Shown here: piece after piece, positions 35,767 through 44,964 of the stretch
Layout of the letters: each line of letters opens with the position of its first letter
How positions within the stretch are numbered: the stretch's first letter is position 1
DNA from: Flavobacteriaceae bacterium PS02334
Lineage (GTDB): Bacteria; Bacteroidota; Bacteroidia; Flavobacteriales; Flavobacteriaceae
DNA: 64,000 bases
Assembly (NCBI GenBank): GCA_029959295.1
Contig: JASCOH010000001.1
Location: 620,001-684,000, forward strand
Direction of reading: 5' to 3'
Position numbers and translations under genes: made by a program
The notes under the pieces: model-generated
Seen by the model: only the letters and a program-made list of their open reading frames with translations
What the model was told of the DNA's origin: nothing
The model's database searches: none

Positions 35767-37629
35767 GTGAATTACTTATCTGTAGAAAATATATCAAAAT
35801 CCTTTGGCGAGAGAACACTTTTCAAGGACATTTCTTTTGGAATTAACAAAGACCAGAAAATTGCTTTCATAGCGAAAAATGGTTCGGGGAAGACTTCGAT
35901 CATGAAGATTATCAATGGCGAGGACGAATCTGACACAGGTCAGGTCGTGGTTCGCAAGGATATCAAGATGTCGTTTTTGTCTCAGGATAATAATCTGCAA
36001 GAGGAATTGACGATTGAGGAGAGTATTTTTGCTTCAGATAATGAGACTTTGAAAGTGATTCAGGAGTATGAAAAAGCTTTGGAAAATCCGGAAGATGAAG
36101 AAGCTTACCAAAGGGCTTTTGATCGAATGGACCAGCACAATGCTTGGGATTTTGAGACGCAGTTCAAGCAGATTTTGTTTAAATTGAAGCTAGAAGATTT
36201 TAAATTAAAGGTAAAAAATCTTTCGGGCGGCCAGAAGAAAAGACTGTCTTTGGCGATTATTTTGATCAACCGTCCGGACCTTTTGATTTTAGATGAGCCT
36301 ACGAATCACTTGGATTTGGAGATGATCGAGTGGCTGGAAAGTTATTTTGCGAAAGAGAATATTACGCTGTTTATGGTGACGCACGACCGTTTCTTTTTGG
36401 AGCGCGTCTGCAACGAAATCATTGAATTGGACAACGGAAAATTATACCAATATAAAGGAAACTATTCTTATTATTTGGAGAAAAAGGAAGAGCGAATTGC
36501 TTCGGAAAATTCTAGCGTGGACAAAGCACAGAATCTTTTCAAGAAAGAGTTGGAATGGATGCGAAGACAGCCGAAAGCGAGAACTACAAAAAGTAAATCG
36601 CGTCAGGATGACTTTTACGTAATTAAGGAAAAAGCGGAAAGCCGACGCAAGGAAAATAAAGTCGAATTGGAAATCAACATGGAGCGAATGGGAAGCAAAA
36701 TCATTGAGCTTCACAAGATTTCTAAGAAGTTTGACGAGAAAGTAATCTTGGATAATTTCAGTTTTGATTTTCAGCGCGGGGAAAGAATTGGGATTATTGG
36801 AAAGAATGGAACCGGGAAATCTTCGTTTTTGAATTTACTGACTGGAACGATTCCGCTGGATGCTGGAAAAGTTGTTGTTGGCGAGACGATAAAGATTGGA
36901 TATTATACACAAAGCGGGATTAATCCTAAGCCGGGACAGCGCGTTATTGATATTATTAAGGAATATGGAGAATATATTCCGTTGACGAAAGGGAAGATTA
37001 TTTCGGCGTCGCAATTGCTGGAGCGTTTTCTTTTTGATGCCAAAAAACAGTACGACTACGTAGAAAAATTGAGTGGTGGTGAATTGAAACGTTTGTATTT
37101 ATGTACGGTTTTGATTCAGAATCCGAATTTCTTGATTCTGGATGAGCCGACAAATGATTTGGATATTGTGACGTTGAATGTTTTGGAGAGCTTTTTATTG
37201 GATTATCCTGGATGTTTGCTGGTGGTTTCGCACGACCGATATTTTATGGATAAGATTGTGGATTTGCTTTTTGTGTTCAGAGGCGATGGCGTGATTGAGA
37301 ATTTCCCTGGGAATTATTCTGATTTCAGGGCCTATGAAGATAGCGCCGATGTGCAACAAAAGGAGGATAATAAAACGGAGAAAAAAGCTTGGAAACAGAA
37401 TAATCCTACTGGGAATTTGACTTTTAATGAGCAGAAGGAATTTCAGAAAATTGAAAGAGAAATTAAGGATTTAGAGATTGAAAAATCTAAAATCGAGCTT
37501 TTGTTTTCTGAAGGACACGTTGCTGATGGGGATATTGAAAAAAAGGCAAATGAGCTACAGGTGATTATCAAGAAGATGGAGGATAAAGAGGAGCGATGGT
37601 TTGAGCTTTCCGCAAAAATGGAGGGATAG
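35767..37629 (+). CDS. ABC-F family ATPase (ribosome-associated)
   Basis: 620 residues, with two ABC cassettes and no membrane domain: Walker A AKNGSGKTSIMK and GKNGTGKSSFLN, signatures LSGGQKKRLSLA and LSGGELKRLYLC, Walker B LLILDEPTNHLDL and FLILDEPTNDLDI, plus the interdomain linker and a C-terminal coiled coil (FQKIEREIKDLEIEKSKIEL). Likely a translation factor of the Uup/EttA group. The start is uncertain: GTG at 35767 gives MNYLSVENISKSF, the usual N-terminus; TTG at 35758 would add three residues. Confidence 0.9.
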   Translation: MNYLSVENISKSFGERTLFKDISFGINKDQKIAFIAKNGSGKTSIMKIINGEDESDTGQVVVRKDIKMSFLSQDNNLQEELTIEESIFASDNETLKVIQEYEKALENPEDEEAYQRAFDRMDQHNAWDFETQFKQILFKLKLEDFKLKVKNLSGGQKKRLSLAIILINRPDLLILDEPTNHLDLEMIEWLESYFAKENITLFMVTHDRFFLERVCNEIIELDNGKLYQYKGNYSYYLEKKEERIASENSSVDKAQNLFKKELEWMRRQPKARTTKSKSRQDDFYVIKEKAESRRKENKVELEINMERMGSKIIELHKISKKFDEKVILDNFSFDFQRGERIGIIGKNGTGKSSFLNLLTGTIPLDAGKVVVGETIKIGYYTQSGINPKPGQRVIDIIKEYGEYIPLTKGKIISASQLLERFLFDAKKQYDYVEKLSGGELKRLYLCTVLIQNPNFLILDEPTNDLDIVTLNVLESFLLDYPGCLLVVSHDRYFMDKIVDLLFVFRGDGVIENFPGNYSDFRAYEDSADVQQKEDNKTEKKAWKQNNPTGNLTFNEQKEFQKIEREIKDLEIEKSKIELLFSEGHVADGDIEKKANELQVIIKKMEDKEERWFELSAKMEG

Positions 37630-37632
37630 TTT

Positions 37633-37662
37633 AAACACAGATTTCACAGATTATCACAGATT
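37633..37662. repeat. Dispersed 'cacagatt' repeat, copy B
   Basis: Identical over 30 nt to 11114-11143, just after the ABC-F stop. Confidence 0.8.
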
Positions 37663-37704
37663 TTTTTGAACCATTAAGGGATTAAGGTTTATTTAAAAAT
37701 ATAT

Positions 37705-37739
37705 AAAACCACAACATTTATTTTGTTGTGGTTTTTTTT
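37705..37739. terminator. Bidirectional terminator, ACCACAACA type
   Basis: 12-bp arms AAAACCACAACA and TGTTGTGGTTTT with T runs. The same stem word recurs in the terminator at 38913. Confidence 0.85.
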
Positions 37740-37750
37740 GGATTATGTTT

Positions 37751-38512
37751 TTAAAGTTGGATGTCGATTTCTTTGATTTGCTTTTTGTAGTTTGGTGGAA
37801 GCAATAGGTTTTTTATTGTGGTATCCATCTTTACTAATTTACTTATTTTATAAACTTTAATTATAGGTTTTAGTGTAGAAAAATGATTTTTGAAAAGTTT
37901 GTCTTTTGCAATTTTTGGAACAATTAATTTTTGAACCCCTAATAATAAATTATATCGAATTGTGCCAAGATGCTTTTTATATTGTTGAAATAAATCAACT
38001 GTAAATTTACTTTTCTGAAGGTTTTCTCTTAAATGTTCGTCTCTTATTGGCAACCATTCAATATACTTATTTGGCAACTCTTTCAATCGCATTCTTAGTC
38101 CGAGGCGATAAAAGACATTGTAAACTTCTTCTTTTTCTAAGTCATTGAGTTTTGTTTCTAGCAATTCATAAGAAGCGATTGAATAATGAATGAGCATAAA
38201 AAGTACATCGCGATAAGCCCAATCTGGAATTGCCATTCCCCTATTTTTTTCTACCGAAGTATGAATATCTCGTATAAAATCTATCGATTGATTCGCTTGG
38301 TCTGTTGATGAAAAGACAATTTTTCGGGCATATCCGACTGTGGAAAAAAGTCTTCCCAATGGATCTTTTGGCAATTTCCCAGTATAGTAAAGCCAATCAA
38401 CAGCTTTGTTTAATGCAAATTCTGCTGAAGCGCCCGCAAAAATAAAAAGCACGGTGTCGCTCTTTCCCCAAATTTTTCGAACAATTGAATCTCGTTCTAC
38501 AAATAATTCCAT
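37751..38512 (-). CDS. MpaB/DUF2236-type oxygenase family protein
   Basis: 253 residues, helical. The conserved N-terminal part FIFAGASAEFALNKAVDWLY followed by LGRLFSTVGYARKIVFSS, and PDWAYRDVLFMLIHYSIASY, match the MpaB/rubber-oxygenase-like (DUF2236) family, whose active members bind a b-type haem through a conserved His. The His in MLIHYSI is a candidate. Substrate and activity here are unknown. A -7 box TACTTTTG lies at 38529-38536 (minus). Confidence 0.78.
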   Translation of the reverse strand: MELFVERDSIVRKIWGKSDTVLFIFAGASAEFALNKAVDWLYYTGKLPKDPLGRLFSTVGYARKIVFSSTDQANQSIDFIRDIHTSVEKNRGMAIPDWAYRDVLFMLIHYSIASYELLETKLNDLEKEEVYNVFYRLGLRMRLKELPNKYIEWLPIRDEHLRENLQKSKFTVDLFQQYKKHLGTIRYNLLLGVQKLIVPKIAKDKLFKNHFSTLKPIIKVYKISKLVKMDTTIKNLLLPPNYKKQIKEIDIQL

Positions 38513-38580
38513 ACCGATTTATTTTTTTCAAAAGTATGAAATATTTTTTATTTAAAAGTACTTTGTATTTCAAAGTTTAT

Positions 38581-38588
38581 TACATTTG
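38581..38588 (+). promoter_or_regulatory. -7 box of the 94-aa membrane protein gene
   Basis: TACATTTG with a TTTG 15 nt upstream; it diverges from a minus-strand TACTTTTG (38529-38536) that serves the MpaB-like gene. Confidence 0.5.
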
Positions 38589-38613
38589 TAAAAGAATTTA
38601 AACTCGAAACATT

Positions 38614-38898
38614 ATGAAAAACAGACGTTTTAGAGTCATTTTGGTAGCTATAGCAGTGCTTTTGTGTATTCCTTTAATCGCAATGCAATTTTCTGAAGAA
38701 GTGACTTGGACATTATCAGACTTTGTAATTGCCGGAATTCTGTTATTAGCAACAGGAATTGCAATTGAAATTGTAGCTAGAAATGTAAAAGACAAGAGAG
38801 CCAGAATCGGAATGATAACAGGAACTTTGGTTATCCTTTTCTTAGTTTGGGCAGAATTGGCAGTCGGAGTTTTCGGGACACCTTTTACTGGTTCTTAA
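38614..38898 (+). CDS. Small three-helix membrane protein
   Basis: 94 residues with three hydrophobic segments (VILVAIAVLLCIPLIAMQF, DFVIAGILLLATGIAIEIVA, IGMITGTLVILFLVWAELAV). Similar small proteins are frequent in Bacteroidota, but I know no function. It has its own promoter and terminator, so it is a monocistronic gene. Confidence 0.8.
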   Translation: MKNRRFRVILVAIAVLLCIPLIAMQFSEEVTWTLSDFVIAGILLLATGIAIEIVARNVKDKRARIGMITGTLVILFLVWAELAVGVFGTPFTGS

Positions 38899-38912
38899 AG
38901 TTTATTTAAACC

Positions 38913-38949
38913 AAAAAACCACAACATTTTGAATTATGTTGTGGTTTTT
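38913..38949. terminator. Bidirectional terminator, ACCACAACA type
   Basis: Arms AAAAAACCACAACAT and ATGTTGTGGTTTTT with an 8-nt loop, between convergent genes. Confidence 0.87.
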
Positions 38950-38967
38950 AATTTTAGCTAATCTATC

Positions 38968-40515
38968 TTACCAAGCAATCGGATTGTAATCTTTCAAGAA
39001 TTTTCCACACCAATGTTTCCCAGAATTTATTCCGTCGAATAACGGATCCATGACCCTTGCGGCGCCGTCAACAATGTCTAAAGGCGGTTGGAAATCTTTT
39101 TCTTCCTGTTTTCTTTTTGCTAACTCTGCCGGATCTTCGTCGGTTACCCAGCCTGTATCAACGGCATTCATGAAAATTCCGTCTTTGGCTAAAGTTCCAG
39201 CAGCAGTGTGCGTCAGCATGTTTAAGGCGGCTTTCGCCATATTGGTATGCGGATGACGGTCTTCCTTGAAATCGCGGTAGAATTTGCCTTCCATTGCTGA
39301 CACGTTGATTATATGTTTTTTTCCGGTATTGTCCTTCTTCATCACTTCTGAAAGTCGGTTGCACAACACGAATGGCGCTACAGAATTTACCAATTGGACT
39401 TCGATCATTTCCGTGGTTTCTATTTGTCCCAATTTCAAACGCCAGCTATTGGTTTTTCTTAAATCTACTTGTTGCAAATCGGCATCTAATTCTCCTTCTG
39501 GAAAAACTTCCTGCGCTACTAAAGTATTGTCGAACGAATAAGGAATCTGAGATAATTTAGCTGAAGCCCTCAAACCAATTCCAGGTTCTGGTCCGTGCCA
39601 AGTTACTGGCATATTTTGGTTGGAAGAAGCGCCGATTGTCAGCACTTTTAATTCTTCCAAACAATTCAGATGATCGTTTAATAAGCTTTGAACATCTGGA
39701 TTAAATGACGAAATCGGAAGCTCTTCATTTTCCATCATGTGTGCGTAAAATCCCGAAGGACGTCTCACAGTTTGCGCAGCATTATTAATCAAAATATCCA
39801 ATCGACCGTATTTTTGTTCGATGAAATTGCAGAAAATCTCCACGCTCGGAATATGTCGCAAATCCAATCCGTGGATTTTCAAACGGTGTCCCCAATCTTG
39901 AAAATCATCCTCTTTTGCAAAACGAATAGCTGAATCTACCGGAAAACGCGTGGTTGCAATAACTGTCGCGCCACCGCGCAATAACATCAATGTAATATGA
40001 TAGCCAATTTTCAAACGAGAACCTGTTATTACAGCAATTTGTCCGTTTACATCAGCGGTTTGAAAACGTTTAGCGTAATTAAAATCACCGCAATCCGTAC
40101 ACATTGTATCATAAAAATGATGCATTTTGGTGAATTTCGTTTTGCAGACGTAGCAGGTTTTCGGAATTTTTAATTCTAATTGTTCCTTATTTAAAAGATC
40201 TTGCGAAGCCAATAATTTCGGAGCCACAAAAATGCTTGCTTCTCTGGCAGAACGAATTCCAGTTTCTTTGCGAGCGGTTCTGTCTCTAGTTTCTTCTTTG
40301 CGTTTGGCTAGATTTTTTGCGTCTTTTTTTCTACGGGAAAATTCCTCACGATCTGGTCTTGACAATTTTCCTGCCGCTCTAATTAAAGCTGTTCTTTGCT
40401 CTTTTGGGATTTCAAATATTTGGGTAGTTTCTGAATTTAATTGTTCTAAAACTGCTATGCAACGGTCAATTTCTGCTGCAGAAAGTATATCTTTTGTTTC
40501 TATTTCTTCGTTCAT
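38968..40515 (-). CDS. SDR-fold protein with N-terminal helical and zinc-ribbon domains
   Basis: 515 residues from the ATG at 40515; a TTG further upstream is not credible. Order: charged helical N-terminus (about 1-100), a zinc ribbon with CYVC and CTDC (Cys121, 124, 139, 142), then a Rossmann SDR domain from about 155 ([14 protein letters not shown]). NAG-type NAAQT and NVSAMEG motifs are present. The usual catalytic YxxxK reads TNMAK, so the tyrosine is replaced by threonine (or the catalysis is different). Most SDRs are about 250 residues. The role is unknown; see findings. Confidence 0.85.
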   Translation of the reverse strand: MNEEIETKDILSAAEIDRCIAVLEQLNSETTQIFEIPKEQRTALIRAAGKLSRPDREEFSRRKKDAKNLAKRKEETRDRTARKETGIRSAREASIFVAPKLLASQDLLNKEQLELKIPKTCYVCKTKFTKMHHFYDTMCTDCGDFNYAKRFQTADVNGQIAVITGSRLKIGYHITLMLLRGGATVIATTRFPVDSAIRFAKEDDFQDWGHRLKIHGLDLRHIPSVEIFCNFIEQKYGRLDILINNAAQTVRRPSGFYAHMMENEELPISSFNPDVQSLLNDHLNCLEELKVLTIGASSNQNMPVTWHGPEPGIGLRASAKLSQIPYSFDNTLVAQEVFPEGELDADLQQVDLRKTNSWRLKLGQIETTEMIEVQLVNSVAPFVLCNRLSEVMKKDNTGKKHIINVSAMEGKFYRDFKEDRHPHTNMAKAALNMLTHTAAGTLAKDGIFMNAVDTGWVTDEDPAELAKRKQEEKDFQPPLDIVDGAARVMDPLFDGINSGKHWCGKFLKDYNPIAW

Positions 40516-40575
40516 TATCATACTATTAGAATTGCTTTTTCGCAAATTCCGAGGTTGCAAATATAGCTTTTATTT

Positions 40576-40659
40576 TTTGCCACAGATTTCACAGATTAGC
40601 ACAGATTTTTTTTTCGATGAAAGTTTTAAATCTTTTCAATCCTTTAAATCTGTGGCAAA
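40576..40659. repeat. Dispersed cacagatt inverted repeat (copy C)
   Basis: Left TTTGCCACAGATT, then two more ACAGATT units, and the right arm AATCTGTGGCAAA (40647-40659); between divergent genes. Confidence 0.8.
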
Positions 40660-40701
40660 TTTTCTGTCTTTATCTATTTTGCCTTTTTGTATCTTCGCCC
40701 A

Positions 40702-41535
40702 ATGCAACACATCATCAAATCTTATCTAAAATTTCTTTGGAAATCCACAAATGCTCACGGGGTTCATTCCCCTTTTGTATTTGATTTGGTGCGAAAATGT
40801 TTCTATGACAAAACTGATTATAAAGAATACGAAGTTTTAAAAGCCTACAGAAATTCCCTTTTACAAGACAAAAATACTATTGAAGTTACTGATTTTGGAG
40901 CCGGTTCAAGAATTTTTAAATCGAATACTCGGGCTATAAATCAGATTGCACAAAATGCTGGAATTTCTAGAAAAGATGCAAAGCTTTTGTTTAGAATTGT
41001 GAATTATTTCAAACCTGAAAATGTATTGGAAATCGGGACTTCTTTAGGACTAGCTACTTCTGCCCTAACCTTGGGAAATTCTAGCAGCATAACAACTTTA
41101 GAAGGCTGTCCAGAAACTGCAAAAGTAGCGCAATCACAATTTCAAAAATTTAATTTTACTATAAATTCGAAAGTTACCGAATTTGAAAGCCATCTAAAAA
41201 ACTATCAACTGTCAACTATAAATTATCAACTCATTTATTTCGACGGAAACCACTCTAAAGAAGCTACTTTAAATTATTTTGAATTATTATTACCAACTAT
41301 TTCCAATGAAACCGTTTGGATTTTTGATGACATCCATTGGTCAGAAGGCATGGAAGAAGCTTGGGAAATTATAAAAAAACACCCCAAAGTCACGGTCACA
41401 ATCGACACGTTTCAGTGGGGTTTTGTGTTTTTCAGAAAAGAACAAGAGAAAGAACATTTCATAATTCGAACGTCAAAGTCTTTCTTTTGGGATAATATTT
41501 TGGGAATCAAAAACCTTTGGGGATTGTTACATTAA
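40702..41535 (+). CDS. Class I SAM-dependent methyltransferase
   Basis: 277 residues from the ATG at 40702 (MQHIIKSYLKFLWKS); a longer frame begins in the repeat. SAM site VLEIGTSLGLATSALTLG (about 112-129), acidic residue in ITTLEGCPETAK, and LIYFDGNHSKEATLNYF and WIFDDIHWSEGMEEAW, as in O-methyltransferase-like (Methyltransf_24) enzymes. Acceptor unknown. Proteins of this type are common in Flavobacteriia. Confidence 0.87.
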   Translation: MQHIIKSYLKFLWKSTNAHGVHSPFVFDLVRKCFYDKTDYKEYEVLKAYRNSLLQDKNTIEVTDFGAGSRIFKSNTRAINQIAQNAGISRKDAKLLFRIVNYFKPENVLEIGTSLGLATSALTLGNSSSITTLEGCPETAKVAQSQFQKFNFTINSKVTEFESHLKNYQLSTINYQLIYFDGNHSKEATLNYFELLLPTISNETVWIFDDIHWSEGMEEAWEIIKKHPKVTVTIDTFQWGFVFFRKEQEKEHFIIRTSKSFFWDNILGIKNLWGLLH

Positions 41536-41540
41536 ACAAA

Positions 41541-41566
41541 AATGACCGCCATTTCTGGCAGTCATT
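41541..41566. terminator. Hairpin between convergent genes
   Basis: Arms AATGACCGCC and GGCAGTCATT with one mismatch and a 6-nt loop. T run is short, so termination strength is uncertain. Confidence 0.6.
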
Positions 41567-41596
41567 TCCTAACTTAACTCAAATAGATAAGAACGT

Positions 41597-42280
41597 TTAT
41601 TCTTTAGCTTTTTGATTTTCTTCTGCTTTTGCACCAATTCTTTCCCATTTGAATTTAGGAGCGAATTTCAATTTGATTCCAGCAATTTTTCTGTTGTTTT
41701 CTCCAGTCAATCCTTCTTTCTCAACTGTGTTTTTGTGTGCATCTAAAGCTTCATACATTGCTTTAATTTCGTCAAAATCTTCTCTTGAATAAGAATCTTT
41801 GTTTTTATCGAAAGTATCATAGAAATTTTGGTAAACTTCGACAATATTATCTTTATTTACCCAAGAAAAATTCATGTCTTCACCAATTTTTCCTGCTCCA
41901 AAATAAGCATCTCTCAATACTTGTTTTCCATTCGGTGCTGGAGTAGCTTCTGGTTTTGGTGCCGAAGCCGCAGCTTCTGCCTCAAGTTTAGCTTTCAACT
42001 CAGCATATTTTGCTTTTGATTTGTCAAGTCTTTCTTGCGCAGCCGCTTGGTCTTTCATATTTGCCAATGCAGCTTCAGCTTCAGCTGTTTTAGCATTATA
42101 ATCAGTTTCAATGGCCTGCCAGTTTGTTTTGGCATCAGCAACTGTAACATTGCTCACAGAATCTACATATTTTTCATAACTGTCAAATGACTTTTCTGCC
42201 ATTTTTTCGTTTTCATCTTTACAAGAAGAAAACCCTAATGCGATAACTGTCGCGAATGCAAATAAATTAATCTTTTTCAT
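41597..42280 (-). CDS. Hypothetical lipoprotein with helical Ala/Glu-rich middle
   Basis: 227 residues. Lipobox GFSSC (Cys20), followed by a charged coiled-coil-like stretch (about 50-105; AAAQERLDKSKAKYAELKAK), a short Pro/Ala linker (PKPEATPAP), and a C-terminal half with VLRDAYFGAGKIGEDMNFSW and KTVEKEGLTGENNRKIAG. It resembles flavobacterial lipoproteins of the DUF6565 type, but I am not certain. Probably anchored in the outer membrane. Confidence 0.75.
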   Translation of the reverse strand: MKKINLFAFATVIALGFSSCKDENEKMAEKSFDSYEKYVDSVSNVTVADAKTNWQAIETDYNAKTAEAEAALANMKDQAAAQERLDKSKAKYAELKAKLEAEAAASAPKPEATPAPNGKQVLRDAYFGAGKIGEDMNFSWVNKDNIVEVYQNFYDTFDKNKDSYSREDFDEIKAMYEALDAHKNTVEKEGLTGENNRKIAGIKLKFAPKFKWERIGAKAEENQKAKE

Positions 42281-42475
42281 AACGGTTGGTTTTAATTAAA
42301 ATTGTTATTTAAAATTACTCCAAAAAAAAATATTCTTGAAATTTAACTTAATACTTTATGAATACTTTAATACGAAAGACAAATATTCCTAATTTTATCT
42401 TAAATCCTTATTTTTTCCTATTCGCAAAAATTATTACTTTTAGGCTTTACAAAATGACAAGCAAAAGTACCAAGA

Positions 42476-43600
42476 ATGGATAAGATGAATTTATTAAGTG
42501 TTGTAACAATAATCTCCTTGTTCATTTCCTTTTTTCTGGCGTTTTTTCTGCTAACGGTAAAGACTGAGCACAAAACCAGCAATCGGATTTTTGCTTTTTT
42601 CCTCATTATTACTGCGATTGACACGAGCGAACCGTTGATCAGTCAATTTTCAGATGGTCCATCCAATCTTGGAATATTGAGGACTACGATTGCTTTTTTG
42701 CAAATTCCGGCTTTTTATCTGTATATTTTGTCGGTTTGTTATTCTGATTTTAAGTGGAAACCAAAATATCTCGTTCATCTGCTTCCATTTTTGATTGTGA
42801 ACCTTGCTTTTGTGCCTCGGTTTTATGCGGTCGACTTGGATTCTAAGATTAATTTCATTGTTAATCGTCAGAATATGATTGAGTTAAAATTCAATCATTG
42901 GCTTCTTCATTTTCAAATTTTAATTTATTTTACGGCAGTTTTTCTATTGTTGAGAAAGGCAAAAAAGCTTTATCTCGAAAATAATTCGGGAGGCAGTCTT
43001 AATTCCTACAACTGGCTTTTTCAGCTTACGAGCGTTCTCGCAGTACTTTATTTGATTGTTATTTTGAAGAATATTTTCAAATTTTCCGATTATTCGTACG
43101 TTTCAGATTGGATTAAAATTGGGATTCTAGTCTTGCAACTTTTCATCATTTGCTGGTATTTGTACAAAGCGTTGAATGATCCCGGACTTTTCAGAAATAT
43201 TGATTCCAAATTAAAACTTGTTTCTGAAATCATTTTAGAAGAGAAAAAAATTGAGCCGGAAATTCTGAACGAAGATCTTTTGAAGTTGAAAAAATATATG
43301 ATTGATGAAAAACCATTTCTAAATCCAGCCTTGACGATTCAGGATATTTCGAAAGAAATGAATGTTCCGGTTCGGGAATTATCGGTTTTGATCAATCATC
43401 AATTGGGACAGCACTTTTATGATTTTGTAAATACGTATCGGATTGAAAATGCGATGGAAATTCTGAAAGATGCAACAAAATCAAAAGTCACAATTCTCGA
43501 AATTTTGTATGAAGTAGGTTTTAATTCAAAATCTTCTTTCAATACCGCCTTTAAAAAACAAACCGGAAACACGCCAACCGAATATCGCAAAACACTGTAA
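42476..43600 (+). CDS. AraC-family regulator with multi-helix membrane N-terminus
   Basis: 374 residues. About seven hydrophobic helices fill residues 1-235 (LSVVTIISLFISFFLAFFLL, FRNIDS at the end), followed by an AraC-type double HTH: IQDISKEMNVPVRELSVLIN and VTILEILYEVGFNSKSSF, ending NTAFKKQTGNTPTEYRKTL. Membrane-bound AraC regulators of this form respond to signals or ligands in the envelope. The next gene, a serine hydrolase, is co-directional but 153 bp away with its own promoter; it is a possible target. Confidence 0.9.
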   Translation: MDKMNLLSVVTIISLFISFFLAFFLLTVKTEHKTSNRIFAFFLIITAIDTSEPLISQFSDGPSNLGILRTTIAFLQIPAFYLYILSVCYSDFKWKPKYLVHLLPFLIVNLAFVPRFYAVDLDSKINFIVNRQNMIELKFNHWLLHFQILIYFTAVFLLLRKAKKLYLENNSGGSLNSYNWLFQLTSVLAVLYLIVILKNIFKFSDYSYVSDWIKIGILVLQLFIICWYLYKALNDPGLFRNIDSKLKLVSEIILEEKKIEPEILNEDLLKLKKYMIDEKPFLNPALTIQDISKEMNVPVRELSVLINHQLGQHFYDFVNTYRIENAMEILKDATKSKVTILEILYEVGFNSKSSFNTAFKKQTGNTPTEYRKTL

Positions 43601-43650
43601 AACAAATATTTGTAATTACTCGTACTTTCAGTTTAATTATTACTACCAAT

Positions 43651-43658
43651 TATTTTTG
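43651..43658 (+). promoter_or_regulatory. -7 box upstream of the serine hydrolase gene
   Basis: TATTTTTG about 95 nt before the ATG at 43754, giving a rather long leader. Confidence 0.35.
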
Positions 43659-43753
43659 CAAAATACGATCGATTACACTTACTCGGTCGCATAGGATTTT
43701 GCACTTCCACATCTTTGTATCGAAATATTTATTAACCCTAAAATAACGATACA

Positions 43754-44812
43754 ATGAAAAACGCATTAAAATTTTTAGCACTACTATTATTTGTCAGCAA
43801 TTTTTCTTTTGGACAAGATTTTTCTAAAAAAATTGATTCCATCATCAAAGCAAATTATCAGAAAAATCCGGACGTGGGAATCAGCGTTGGTTTCATCAGT
43901 AATAATCAAGAATTCTACACTTCTTATGGTAAACTCAGTAAAGAAAGTAAAATTGGTATTGACAAAAATTCAATCTTTGAAATTGCTTCTATTACTAAAA
44001 TCTTAACTTCAAATTTAATAGCGCAAGCCGTTATTGAGAAGAAATTAAAGCTAGGCGATTATATTGACAGCTATCTTCCAAAAGAATATGTTTTACAGAA
44101 AAATCTTCAGAATAAAATTAAAATATCAGATTTGGCATCACATCAATCTGGTTTGCCCGATATAGATTTTGCAAAGTTGATAGAACTGAATCCGCAACAA
44201 CCTGTAAGCAACGTAACAGAACAATCGCTGGCTACAATGATTAATAATTGTACAGACCTCATCGACTATGGAAAATATAGATATTCTACGATTAGTTACA
44301 CACTTCTTGGGCAGATTTTAGAAAAAGCGTATGGTAGAAGTTATGACGAAATCATCAGAGAAAAAATATTGAAGCCTGCAAAAATGAATCAAACTTTAAC
44401 CAAAGATTTCGATGTGAAAAACAAGACGACAGGTTATAATCCAGATGGTGGCGCGCAGGAATTTTTCACTTGGAATGTAACTGCACCCGCAGGTTTGATA
44501 AAATCCAATACTTCTGATATGGTCAAATATTTGAAATCTTTATTAACAAATGGAAATTCAATATCTGAAGCAGGATTACTTACCGAAAAGATCTATTATA
44601 AGGATGAAAAACGCGAAATGGGATTAGGGCTCAACATCGATACCGATGAAAAAAATACCATTTATTTAAAGTCGGGAGATTCTATGGGACAATCTTCAAT
44701 CATATGCTATAACAGAACTAAAAACTGGGGCATCATAATACTTCTAAACCAAAGAAACTCAAAAATGAGACAAAACTTATTGAATGATATCTATGAAACG
44801 GTCTTAAAATAA
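43754..44812 (+). CDS. Class-C beta-lactamase-like serine hydrolase
   Basis: 352 residues with a signal peptide (LLLFVSNFSFGQ) and a penicillin-binding-protein/AmpC fold. The nucleophile motif SxxK is SITK in IFEIASITKILTSNLI. The second motif, normally YxN, reads YST in YRYSTISYTLLG. The third (KTG or HxG) is not clear: LKSGDSMGQSS could serve. Such proteins are usually esterases or D-aminopeptidases, less often lactamases. Exported; substrate unknown. Confidence 0.88.
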   Translation: MKNALKFLALLLFVSNFSFGQDFSKKIDSIIKANYQKNPDVGISVGFISNNQEFYTSYGKLSKESKIGIDKNSIFEIASITKILTSNLIAQAVIEKKLKLGDYIDSYLPKEYVLQKNLQNKIKISDLASHQSGLPDIDFAKLIELNPQQPVSNVTEQSLATMINNCTDLIDYGKYRYSTISYTLLGQILEKAYGRSYDEIIREKILKPAKMNQTLTKDFDVKNKTTGYNPDGGAQEFFTWNVTAPAGLIKSNTSDMVKYLKSLLTNGNSISEAGLLTEKIYYKDEKREMGLGLNIDTDEKNTIYLKSGDSMGQSSIICYNRTKNWGIIILLNQRNSKMRQNLLNDIYETVLK

Positions 44813-44964
44813 CATGATGCTCAAATTTGATTACGCCAACAGAACAAAATATACAAAAAATTACTGGCAAGTATCTAATTGAATGATTTTTTCATACATT
44901 TAGGGTTCGTTTTAAACCGAAAATTAGCGCTTATTTACACGCAACTTTTCACATACTTAACCAC

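Noticed and set aside
40232-40729. 165-aa ORF antisense to the SDR gene, running into the repeat
   Set aside because: Overlaps a well-supported gene and low-complexity repeat DNA; no family resemblance.
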